Positions 57,002-64,000 of a stretch of DNA of 64,000 nucleotides are shown here, one piece after another. The notes beneath the pieces were generated by a model. The model saw only the letters and a program-made list of their open reading frames with translations. It was not told where the DNA came from and searched no databases. A program made the position numbers and the translations under genes. Each line of letters starts with the position of its first letter. Within the stretch, counting starts at the first letter, position 1. Source of the stretch: Roseburia sp. AF12-17LB (GTDB lineage: Bacteria > Bacillota > Clostridia > Lachnospirales > Lachnospiraceae); NCBI RefSeq assembly GCF_003479605.1, contig NZ_QUHR01000008.1, positions 62,001 to 126,000 of the forward strand. The letters run 5' to 3'.

Positions 57002-57022
57002 TTTGTAGTCTGACACTACAAA
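57002..57022 (+). promoter_or_regulatory. Inverted repeat in the htpG 5' untranslated region
   Basis: TTTGTAGT (57002-57009) and ACTACAAA (57015-57022) surround CTGAC. It could be an mRNA hairpin or a second operator about 45 bases before the ATG. Confidence 0.5.
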
Positions 57023-57065
57023 ATAAAACAAGAAATTATATAGAGAAAGAAAAGGAGTGTTTTAA

Positions 57066-59177
57066 ATGAGTAATAAACATGGAAATTTATCAATTAGCAG
57101 CGATAACATTTTTCCGATTATAAAGAAATGGATGTATTCCGATCATGATATTTTCTATCGTGAACTGATTTCCAATGGCTGTGATGCCATTACCAAATTA
57201 AAGAAGCTGGAAATGATGGGAGAATATACCCTTCCAGCCGATTATAAGCCTGAAATCCACGTTATTGTCAACCCGGACGATAAAACCCTTACCTTCATTG
57301 ATAACGGTCTTGGAATGACCGCTGATGAGGTAGAAGAATATATCAACCAGATTGCCTTCTCCGGTGCTACTGATTTTCTGGAGAAATACAAAGATAAAGC
57401 CAATGAAGACCAGATTATCGGTCATTTCGGACTGGGCTTCTATTCCGCTTTCATGGTTGCAGATGAGGTTCACATTGATACCCTTTCTTATAAAGATGGT
57501 GCTACTGCTGTTCACTGGGAATGCGATGGCGGCACAGAATTTGATATGAAAGACAGTGACCGTACCGAAGTCGGCACCAAAATTACTCTTTTCTTAAACG
57601 AAGATGCTTTGGAATTTGCCAACGAATATCGTGCAAGAGAAGTCATTGAGAAGTACTGCTCTTTCATGCCGGTACCAATCTATCTGACCAAGGCAAATGC
57701 CGAGCCACAGTATGAGACTATCCAACCGGAAGATAAATTAGATACCGATACTGTCATTGAAACAATCGTGGAAGAAGCAAAAACTGAAGAAAAAGAAAAT
57801 GAAAATGGCGAAAAAGAAGTCGTAGAAGTATCTCCAAGAACCGAAAAGCTTAAGATTTTAAAACGTCCGGTTCCATTGAATGATACGAACCCACTGTGGA
57901 CTAAGACTCCGAGCGAATGTACCGATGAAGAATACAAAGCTTTCTACCGTAAAGTATTTATGGATTATAAAGAGCCTTTATTCTGGATTCACCTGAATAT
58001 GGACTATCCATTTAACTTAAAAGGTATTCTGTACTTCCCGAAGATTAATACGGAATACGATTCCATCGAAGGAACTATTAAATTATATAATAATCAGGTA
58101 TTTATCGCAGATAATATTAAGGAAGTGATTCCGGAATTCTTAATGCTCTTAAAGGGCGTGATTGACTGTCCTGACCTTCCGCTTAATGTTTCCCGTAGTG
58201 CTCTGCAGAACGATGGCTTTGTAAAGAAGATTTCCGATTACATCAGCAAAAAAGTTGCAGATAAATTAATCGGTATGTGCAAGACCGAAAAAGAAAGCTA
58301 CGAAAAATACTGGGATGACATCAGCCCATTTATCAAATTCGGCTGCTTAAAAGATACCAAGTTCTGTGACAAGATGAATGATTACATTCTCTTTAAGAAC
58401 TTAGACGATAAGTACCTTACTCTTCCGGAGCTTCTGAAAGAAGACGAAAAAGCAGAAAAAAATACGGAAGGAAATACCGAAGATACAAAGGCTGAAGATA
58501 CCGCTTCAGACAATGTGTCTGATGCTGATAAGACCGCTGATACTGCTTCTGACTCAGAAGAAAAGGATGAAAGAAAACCGATTTACTATGTTACCGATCC
58601 GGTTCAGCAGGGACAGTATATCAAGATGTTCAAGGAACAGGGCATGGATGCAGTTATCTTAAATCACAATATCGATACCTCCTTCATCAGCCAGTTAGAG
58701 CAGCGTAATGAGAAATTCAAATTCATGCGAATCGATGCAGACCTTACCGATTCCCTGAAAGAAGAAAATGCTGAAGAGACTAAAGAGACTGAAGAAACAC
58801 TGTCCAAAGTATTCAAGGATACTTTAAAGAATGATAAGCTTACGATTAAAGCTGCCAAACTGAAAAATCCCGACATTGCTTCTGTTATTACTCTCTCCGA
58901 GGAAGGCAGACGTATGCAGGATATGATGAAAATGTATGCCATGAATGGCATGGGCGGTATGGATACTTCCATGTTTGCGGCAGACCAGACACTGACCTTA
59001 AATACCAGTCATCCTCTGGTCCAGTACATCTTAAATCACAAAGATTCCGAGCATGTACCAATGTTCTGTCAGCAGCTTTACGATTTAGCTGTTTTAAGCA
59101 ACCAGCCATTATCCGTAGATGCTATGACAAAATTCATCCAGCGTAGCAACGATATCATGATGCTGTTGGCAAAATAA
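57066..59177 (+). CDS. htpG: Molecular chaperone HtpG (Hsp90) with two acidic insertions
   Basis: Bacterial Hsp90. The N-terminal ATPase has FYRELISNGCDAITKLK, DNGLGMT and GHFGLGFYSAFM; the middle domain has SRSALQNDG. It is 703 residues against about 625 in E. coli. The extra length comes from a charged Glu/Lys insertion at about 228-256, where eukaryotic Hsp90 has its charged linker, and a second Glu/Asp/Thr/Ser-rich insertion at about 457-503. A promoter follows a CIRCE, so HrcA control is expected. TAAAGGAGTG-type ribosome site. Confidence 0.95.
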   Translation: MSNKHGNLSISSDNIFPIIKKWMYSDHDIFYRELISNGCDAITKLKKLEMMGEYTLPADYKPEIHVIVNPDDKTLTFIDNGLGMTADEVEEYINQIAFSGATDFLEKYKDKANEDQIIGHFGLGFYSAFMVADEVHIDTLSYKDGATAVHWECDGGTEFDMKDSDRTEVGTKITLFLNEDALEFANEYRAREVIEKYCSFMPVPIYLTKANAEPQYETIQPEDKLDTDTVIETIVEEAKTEEKENENGEKEVVEVSPRTEKLKILKRPVPLNDTNPLWTKTPSECTDEEYKAFYRKVFMDYKEPLFWIHLNMDYPFNLKGILYFPKINTEYDSIEGTIKLYNNQVFIADNIKEVIPEFLMLLKGVIDCPDLPLNVSRSALQNDGFVKKISDYISKKVADKLIGMCKTEKESYEKYWDDISPFIKFGCLKDTKFCDKMNDYILFKNLDDKYLTLPELLKEDEKAEKNTEGNTEDTKAEDTASDNVSDADKTADTASDSEEKDERKPIYYVTDPVQQGQYIKMFKEQGMDAVILNHNIDTSFISQLEQRNEKFKFMRIDADLTDSLKEENAEETKETEETLSKVFKDTLKNDKLTIKAAKLKNPDIASVITLSEEGRRMQDMMKMYAMNGMGGMDTSMFAADQTLTLNTSHPLVQYILNHKDSEHVPMFCQQLYDLAVLSNQPLSVDAMTKFIQRSNDIMMLLAK

Positions 59178-59197
59178 AAGTTCAAGAAGAACTACCC

Positions 59198-59231
59198 AAA
59201 AGGGAATCTGATTTTCATCAGATTCCCTTTT
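59198..59231. terminator. Terminator between htpG and the PrsA-like gene
   Basis: AAAAGGGAATCTGAT (59198-59212) pairs perfectly with ATCAGATTCCCTTTT (59217-59231) around TTTC; symmetric enough to serve both convergent genes. Confidence 0.9.
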
Positions 59232-59286
59232 ATAGTTGCCAGCGGCAGATTCTGTAGATTTTTTCTACTATTGTTCTACTATTGTT

Positions 59287-60276
59287 CTACTCTTCTAACT
59301 GGTAATATTTATCCAGCACTTCAAAAAAACTGTTGGTGGTTATGGTTCCGTCTGTTTTAAGTTCCAGTTCATCCCAGGCTTTTTCATTGAGGCTCGAAGA
59401 TAAGTCTGCCACAAAAGCATCATATTCGTCATTAAACGCTTCTTTCTCACGCTTTTTAACAATCTTATCCTTATTTGCATCCGTCAGCTCCTGATTGAAT
59501 TTATTGATGCACTTGATAAAATAATAACCATCCTCTGTCGCAATGCTTCCTGATATTTCATCATCATTTAAGTTAAATGCAATATCCTCTACTTCCTTTG
59601 GCATCTCATCTCTTCCAAAGGTAATATCAATCTGGGCAGCCTCATTATAATCTGCTGCTACTGTCCGGAAATCCTCTCCATTTGCCAGTCTGGATGCCAC
59701 CTCTCCTGCACGGTTCTGATCCTTTACATAAATCTGCTGTGCTTCCATGACCCTTGCTTCATCATCACTGACTTCCTCATTGACACCGGTTGTTAAAGAT
59801 GTATACACCTTGCTTGCCAGTGCATAATTCTCATAGAGTTTCTCTATGGTTGCCTCACTGACATCCATATAACTTTTTTCCTCTTCATTCAATGACTCAT
59901 AATATTCTTTTGCAGCTAGCTTCAGATTGGTCTTTTCCTCTTTACTTAAAGTAATTTCCTTCTGCTCTGCCAGCTGGTCCATGCAGATTACCCGGGTCAT
60001 TTCCGATAATGTAACGTCCTTCACATACTGCTCTAAATCATCGGTCTGATACTGCTGTTCCCACAAATCGATTCCATAGACATTTCCATATAGATTCTGG
60101 TAGTTACAAAGATATACCTTGGCTTCTGCCAAAGATACCTTTTCATGCTCTATCTTAAAAACTTCATTAGCAGATAATCCTGTTGTAAATACAATGTCAG
60201 TTTTTCCAAGACTGCATCCACCAAGCAATACGGAAATGCTTAAGACCACTGCGGCAATTTTACTCTTTCGTCCCAT
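59287..60276 (-). CDS. PrsA/SurA-like peptidyl-prolyl isomerase lipoprotein
   Basis: Predicted exported foldase of 329 residues. The lipobox LLGGC puts the lipid-bearing Cys at about 21. An N-terminal SurA-like helical chaperone part (about 40-165) and a parvulin-like domain (about 175-262) follow: QIYVKDQNRAGEVASRLANGEDF and GYYFIKCINKF. It would act outside the membrane on secreted proteins. The parvulin part looks short, so isomerase activity is uncertain. It is 47 bases downstream of the COG2509 gene. Confidence 0.82.
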   Translation of the reverse strand: MGRKSKIAAVVLSISVLLGGCSLGKTDIVFTTGLSANEVFKIEHEKVSLAEAKVYLCNYQNLYGNVYGIDLWEQQYQTDDLEQYVKDVTLSEMTRVICMDQLAEQKEITLSKEEKTNLKLAAKEYYESLNEEEKSYMDVSEATIEKLYENYALASKVYTSLTTGVNEEVSDDEARVMEAQQIYVKDQNRAGEVASRLANGEDFRTVAADYNEAAQIDITFGRDEMPKEVEDIAFNLNDDEISGSIATEDGYYFIKCINKFNQELTDANKDKIVKKREKEAFNDEYDAFVADLSSSLNEKAWDELELKTDGTITTNSFFEVLDKYYQLEE

Positions 60277-60323
60277 GAATTTTCTTCCTTTTCTTATTCG
60301 AAAACCAATTCTTTGGTATGCTT

Positions 60324-61727
60324 TTATGCTTCAAGACTCTTTAATATACTTCTTGCCACGCTGATTCCGTTTGCAGATGCCTGCTGTAATCCTCTGGTTA
60401 CACTTGCACCATCACCAATGGCGCGCAGACCTTTAATGCTGGTTTCAAAATCTTTGTTGACAACAACTTTATTGGAATAGAATTTTACTTCTACACCATA
60501 AAGTAATGTTTCATCACTGGCAATACCAGGTGTAACCTTATCCAGTGCCTCTAACATTTCTTCGATATCTACCATAATACGATGTGGAAATACCAGTGAT
60601 AAATCTCCCGGCACTGCATCCTTTAAGGTTGGAATCAGATTGTTTCTCGCCAGGCGTTCCTCTGTAGTTCTTCTGCCCCGCTTAAAGTCACCAAATGTCT
60701 GTACTAAAATTTTGCCATCACAAAGCATGTTGGAAAGCTGTGCAATCTGCTTACCATACTCAATCGGAGTCTTAAATGGCTTGGTAAAGTTCTTGGATAC
60801 CAGCAATGCAAAGTTGGTATTATTTGTTTTCATATCTTTCGACTTGTAAGCATGTCCATTTACAACCGCAAGTCCGTCATCATAATATTCGGTTGCTACT
60901 TCACCGGATGGGTTTGTGCAGAAAGTACGCACTTTATCGTCAAAGGTTGGTGTATGATAAACCAGTTTTGCTTCATAAAGGTTTGTATTTAAGAAATCCA
61001 TAACCTCATCACGCACTTCCACACGGACACCGATATCAACCGTACCTACCTTTGTTTCAATCTCTTTTTCCTTACAGATATGTGAGAACCAGTCTGCGCC
61101 TTCACGTCCTACTGCGGAAATGATTTCTTTCGCATAATATGTATCTCCCTTTTCTGTTACAGCACCGGTTACGGCATTGTTTTCTACCAGAATATCCGCT
61201 ACCATGGTATTAAAGAGAATCTCCACACCAAGGTCTAATAAATGTTTCTGCAGACGGGCATAAATCTTATATCCTTCTTCTGTTCCAAGGTGTCGAATCG
61301 GACACTCGATTAATTTTAAATTGGCATTGATTGCTTTTCTACGAATCTCACGGATTTCTTTTTCCTTATCCACACCATAGACATTAGTGTCTGCACCGAA
61401 TTTCAGATAAATATCATCCGATTCTTTAATTAAGGATAATGCTTCTTCATATCCTAAGATTTCCGGCAGATTGCCACCTACATCCGGTGATAATGATAAT
61501 TTACCATCTGAGAATGCTCCCGCTCCGGCAAATCCTGTTGTAATCGAACACGGCTGACATCCTACGCAGACCTTTGTCTTACGCTTCGGGCACTGGCGTT
61601 TCTCAATGCTTCTTCCCTTTTCTATCATGAGAACCTTTAAATCCGGTCTCTTTTCCTTTAATTCATAGGCACAGAAAATTCCGGACGGACCTGCACCGAT
61701 AATGATTACATCATAGTTATTGCTCAT
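60324..61727 (-). CDS. COG2509-type FAD-dependent dehydrogenase
   Basis: 467-residue flavoprotein. The Rossmann FAD site is YDVIIIGAGPSGIFCAYEL (5-23). A conserved cysteine cluster, CPKRKTKVCVGCQPC (about 46-60), is followed by GFAGAGAFSDGKLSLSPDVGG, and GDGASVTRGLQQASANGISVA is near the C-terminus. This is the pattern of the uncharacterised COG2509 dehydrogenases. The cysteines may hold a metal or cluster; that is inference. It lies 18 bases after a small acidic gene. Confidence 0.87.
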   Translation of the reverse strand: MSNNYDVIIIGAGPSGIFCAYELKEKRPDLKVLMIEKGRSIEKRQCPKRKTKVCVGCQPCSITTGFAGAGAFSDGKLSLSPDVGGNLPEILGYEEALSLIKESDDIYLKFGADTNVYGVDKEKEIREIRRKAINANLKLIECPIRHLGTEEGYKIYARLQKHLLDLGVEILFNTMVADILVENNAVTGAVTEKGDTYYAKEIISAVGREGADWFSHICKEKEIETKVGTVDIGVRVEVRDEVMDFLNTNLYEAKLVYHTPTFDDKVRTFCTNPSGEVATEYYDDGLAVVNGHAYKSKDMKTNNTNFALLVSKNFTKPFKTPIEYGKQIAQLSNMLCDGKILVQTFGDFKRGRRTTEERLARNNLIPTLKDAVPGDLSLVFPHRIMVDIEEMLEALDKVTPGIASDETLLYGVEVKFYSNKVVVNKDFETSIKGLRAIGDGASVTRGLQQASANGISVARSILKSLEA

Positions 61728-61745
61728 ATTTAATACCCCTTTCGT

Positions 61746-62006
61746 TTACGCTTCTACCACCAGATATCTGCCATCTGGCAGTGAAAATACTTCTTCTGCT
61801 TCTTCAATTTCATGATTACTCATTCCGGATACATCCGCACCGCTTTCGTCTAAGAACTGTTTTACTTCTTTGATGCTGTCACAGATAACCGCCATACAGT
61901 CCTCTAAAAACGCTTCTGCCTCTTCTAAACTGTCTGCCACATTTTCATCAAATAACTGTGACTGATGCTCCAAAAAGTAATTCAGACATACCTCATCGTA
62001 TTCCAT
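61746..62006 (-). CDS. Small acidic protein of unknown function
   Basis: 86 residues, very acidic: MEYDEVCLNYFLEHQSQLF, then EEAEAFLEDCMAVICDSIKEVKQFLDESGADVSG, ending EEVFSLPDGRYLVVEA. It appears helical in the middle. I do not recognise the family. It is preceded by GGAGGAAAGAATAA and stands between maf (18 bases) and the COG2509 gene, so it is very probably translated as part of this operon. Confidence 0.75.
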   Translation of the reverse strand: MEYDEVCLNYFLEHQSQLFDENVADSLEEAEAFLEDCMAVICDSIKEVKQFLDESGADVSGMSNHEIEEAEEVFSLPDGRYLVVEA

Positions 62007-62024
62007 TTATTCTTTCCTCCTGTT

Positions 62025-62630
62025 TTAAGAAAATTTATACACATCAATACCTAATTGTTTTAATTCCTGATAAATCCGGGCAATCGGCAGACCTACTACA
62101 TTGTTGTAATCACCTTCAATTTTTTCGATAAATGCAGCTGCTTTTCCCTGAATTCCATATGCACCTGCTTTATCCATCGGTTCCCCGGTATCTATATAAC
62201 GGTTCAGTTCCTCATCTGTAACCGGATACATGGTTACTTTCGTACATTCATAAAAACTGTATTGCACTTTCTTTCCATCCTCCCGCATCCAGAGCGAAAC
62301 TCCGGTATAAACTTCATGGATACTTCCGGAAAGTCCTTTTAACATTGTAAATGCATCCTCCCGGTTCTTCGGTTTACCCAGCACTTTGCCATCCTTTACC
62401 ACGACGGTATCTGCTCCGATTACCAGACTGTCCTGTTCTCCTACTTTGGCTTCTATCATCTTTTCATAAATTTCTCCCGCTTTCTGCTTCGCCAGATTCA
62501 TGACAATCTCAGAAGGCGTATCTCCCACCTGCTTTTCTTCTCCCTGTGCCGGAAATACCAGAAAGGTAAGTCCAAGCTGCTCTAAGAGTTCTTTTCTTCG
62601 TGGGGAAGCTGATGCTAAAATTATTTTCAC
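62025..62630 (-). CDS. maf: Maf family nucleoside triphosphate pyrophosphatase
   Basis: Removes modified or non-canonical nucleotides (dTTP/UTP pyrophosphatase type by family). 201 residues: MKIILASASPRRKELLEQLGL, VIGADTVVVKDGKVLGKP, GKAAAFIEKIEGDYNNVVGLP. The start codon is GTG at 62630 with AAGGAG seven bases ahead. Upstream lies the fold-back element; its left end supplies a TATAAT-like sequence (62656-62661), possibly the maf -10. It leads maf-acidic ORF-COG2509-prsA. Confidence 0.93.
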   Translation of the reverse strand: MKIILASASPRRKELLEQLGLTFLVFPAQGEEKQVGDTPSEIVMNLAKQKAGEIYEKMIEAKVGEQDSLVIGADTVVVKDGKVLGKPKNREDAFTMLKGLSGSIHEVYTGVSLWMREDGKKVQYSFYECTKVTMYPVTDEELNRYIDTGEPMDKAGAYGIQGKAAAFIEKIEGDYNNVVGLPIARIYQELKQLGIDVYKFS

Positions 62631-62656
62631 GTTTTTTCTCCTTGTGTTCCGGTATA

Positions 62657-63162
62657 TTATAAGTGAGTGGATGAAACGGTTAATAGAAAAGTTTTTACGT
62701 CTAAAGGCATTTGCTTTAACCTTTGAAATGCCGAAGTTCTAAGGCATATGTTTTCCTTTTTTCTATAAATACAGTCTTTCCAATGTTTGACAGACACATT
62801 GCACGGTTCGCTGCCTGCGGATACATGAATAGGCTTGTTAGGGGCACTTAGAATTTCGTCTGCAACCAGGCAACGCTGGTACAGGGATGTACCAGCGAGG
62901 CACAGATGAACACGGATGTGAATTTGTGCCGGTTGCCAGACGAAGTTCATATATTAGCCGAAATTCTTAGTGCCCCTTACAGGCGTATGCGGTATCCGCA
63001 GACAACGGACAGTGCGACGTGTCAGTCCAAGCGACGGAAAGACAGTTTATCATCAAGGAAAACATACGCCTAAGAACTGCTGGTATTTCAAAGAAACTAA
63101 AACAAATGCTCTTCATACGCAAAAACTTTTCCTATTAACACTTTCCCTCCCATCACTTATGA
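62657..63162. repeat. Long imperfect inverted repeat (fold-back element) between addA and maf
   Basis: About 506 bp. The left arm, 62657 to about 62858, is complementary to the right arm, about 62959-63162, at an estimated 70-80 percent identity by eye. Best blocks: 62657-62666 with 63153-63162 (9/10), 62736-62756 with 63057-63077 (19/21), 62841-62858 with 62959-62976 (17/18). Frames here are short (97 codons or fewer), mirror images and lack ribosome sites. There is no transposase. Candidates: a MITE-like element or a large structured RNA. This is all that 62631-63166 holds. Confidence 0.8.
62857..62942. other. Cruciform / three-way-junction head of the fold-back element
   Basis: CGTCTG (62857-62862) plus CAACC pairs with GGTTG and CAGACG (62931-62942). 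Inside it are a perfect 9-bp hairpin, CGCTGGTAC/GTACCAGCG (62874-62897), and a second hairpin, GGCACA/TGTGCC (62899-62930). The closed three-helix layout is hard to explain by chance. Confidence 0.7.
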
Positions 63163-63166
63163 CACC

Positions 63167-64000
63167 TTATACTTCAATTGCCTGATTCAGCCGGAAGGAA
63201 TAAAGATACTTCTCCTTCACCGGAAGCGGGAATATCCGTTCTAACGCTTCTGCATATAAATCCAGCTGTTCTTTATACATATCCCGCAGCCTTGTGGCAC
63301 TATCTACCCGGTCTGTCTTATAATCAAGCAGTACAATTCCATCTTCTTCCACCCAGAAAACATCTATGATTCCCTGGATTAAAACCATCTCTTCTTCCAT
63401 CTCATGATTTCCCATGACAAACGGCTTCTCGCGGAACAAATCATCCCGCATTGCAGCTGCTTTCATACGGGGTGCAAGCTGCGATTTTAAGAATAATTCC
63501 ACGGATGGTATACGGATTAATTTTTGCATATCCTCAGATACTTTACCCATTTGTACCAGTCCTGTCAACTGCTTTTTTATATTTTCTGCAAATTCATCGG
63601 AACGATCCGGCATTTTCGTAAAATCATAACATTCCATCAGACGATGCATGGCTGTTCCACGCAGTGCTCCCTGATTTACTTCTGCTTTTCCTTCCATAAA
63701 TGCCGGGACATATGGGGTAGATACTTCTTCTAAGAATTTCGGTGTAACATCCTCTTCTTCCTTTGCTGCAAGCTCCCTCATTGCCCGGTGTTTTAATTCC
63801 GATACAGAATATTTTGTCACCAGATGAATGGCATCCGGGTGCGGATACTGATAGGATAACTGTTCCTTTATCTTTTCATACAGAGTATCCGAAACTTCCT
63901 TCGCCTGCTGCACACGCTGCCTCAATGACACATGCTCTGTAATCTGATGAGCCGCCTCGTCCTCTAACATGCTCCATGGTGTCACATAGGAAACTTTATC
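63167..64000 (-). CDS. addA: ATP-dependent helicase/nuclease subunit AddA (partial, N-terminal part beyond the right edge)
   Basis: C-terminal 277 residues of the AddA subunit of the AddAB recombination-repair helicase-nuclease. GTAMHRLMECYD and the PD-(D/E)XK nuclease core are visible: LIQGIIDVFWVEEDGIVLLDYKTDR, with the catalytic Asp and DYK triad, then YKEQLDLYAEALER. The frame is open through 64000 (278 codons including the stop), so the gene continues outside. Full AddA is about 1200 residues. The stop lies 5 bases from the fold-back element. Confidence 0.92.
   Translation of the reverse strand, partial: DKVSYVTPWSMLEDEAAHQITEHVSLRQRVQQAKEVSDTLYEKIKEQLSYQYPHPDAIHLVTKYSVSELKHRAMRELAAKEEEDVTPKFLEEVSTPYVPAFMEGKAEVNQGALRGTAMHRLMECYDFTKMPDRSDEFAENIKKQLTGLVQMGKVSEDMQKLIRIPSVELFLKSQLAPRMKAAAMRDDLFREKPFVMGNHEMEEEMVLIQGIIDVFWVEEDGIVLLDYKTDRVDSATRLRDMYKEQLDLYAEALERIFPLPVKEKYLYSFRLNQAIEV

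Noticed and set aside
62657..63185. Reading frames of 97 and 71 codons inside the fold-back element
   Set aside because: They lack ribosome sites and have no recognisable family. They arise on opposite strands of mirrored arms, so they are by-products of the inverted repeat.

Overview
The window looks like chromosomal core DNA of a Gram-positive, endospore-lineage anaerobe of the class Clostridia, most likely a Lachnospiraceae (clostridial cluster XIVa) relative. The reasons are moderate-to-low GC with strong AGGAGG ribosome sites, two CIRCE operators, SpoIIP and GPR sporulation genes, IreB and YlbF family proteins, an ECF vitamin transporter component, a 2-hydroxyacyl-CoA dehydratase activase-like giant, and the order comEA-comEC-holA-rpsT-gpr-spoIIP-lepA-hemW-hrcA-grpE-dnaK-dnaJ-prmA-rsmE, the same order as in Bacillus subtilis. 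Assignment below class level is inference. Most genes lie on the minus strand. I see no tRNA or rRNA gene, CRISPR array, prophage or transposase gene.

Layout: 1-5.4 kb holds tgt (cut by the left edge), aroC, an ECF S component with coaBC, and a beta-propeller lactonase. 5.4-10.8 kb is a housekeeping cluster: ireB, ruvX, a DUF1292 gene, RNase J, a YlbF protein, a short MltG-like protein, and the tRNA wobble-uridine genes trmR and trhP. 10.9-17.7 kb has mtaB, a divergent HPr-like gene without the catalytic histidine, the sulfur pair nifS-thiI, rsmE, prmA and a coiled-coil J-domain gene. 17.9-22.9 kb is the hrcA-grpE-dnaK-dnaJ heat-shock operon under CIRCE. 23-30.7 kb carries hemW, lepA, an SGNH/MBOAT acylation pair, spoIIP and gpr. 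30.8-39.8 kb has rpsT, holA, comEC, a GerMN lipoprotein, a two-component system, comEA and an orphan solute-binding protein. 39.8-46.4 kb is arginine biosynthesis: argC-GNAT-argJ-argB-argD, with argG divergent and paired ArgR-type boxes between them. 46.4-51.4 kb holds a MocR regulator, a DUF2225 protein, glnS and a rhomboid-like zinc-ribbon protein. 51.6-56.8 kb holds a 1415-residue activase/reductase fusion and a GT2 glycosyltransferase. 57-64 kb has htpG with its own CIRCE, a PrsA-like lipoprotein, a COG2509 flavoprotein, a small acidic protein, maf and the 3' part of addA.

The genes work together in several visible modules: protein folding (HrcA regulon with DnaK/DnaJ/GrpE, HtpG and exported PrsA), tRNA modification (Tgt, TrhP/TrmR, MtaB, ThiI/NifS), RNA turnover (RNase J, YlbF, RuvX), DNA uptake (ComEA, ComEC), and cyclic arginine synthesis through ArgJ.

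The least explained items are: a roughly 506-bp fold-back element with a cruciform head between addA and maf; the giant double-ASKHA activase fusion; the HPr-like protein lacking His15; an apparently leaderless holA promoter; a non-AUG start for comEC; and a CIRCE placed upstream of the htpG promoter. All family names come from reading translated motifs by eye; no database search was run.
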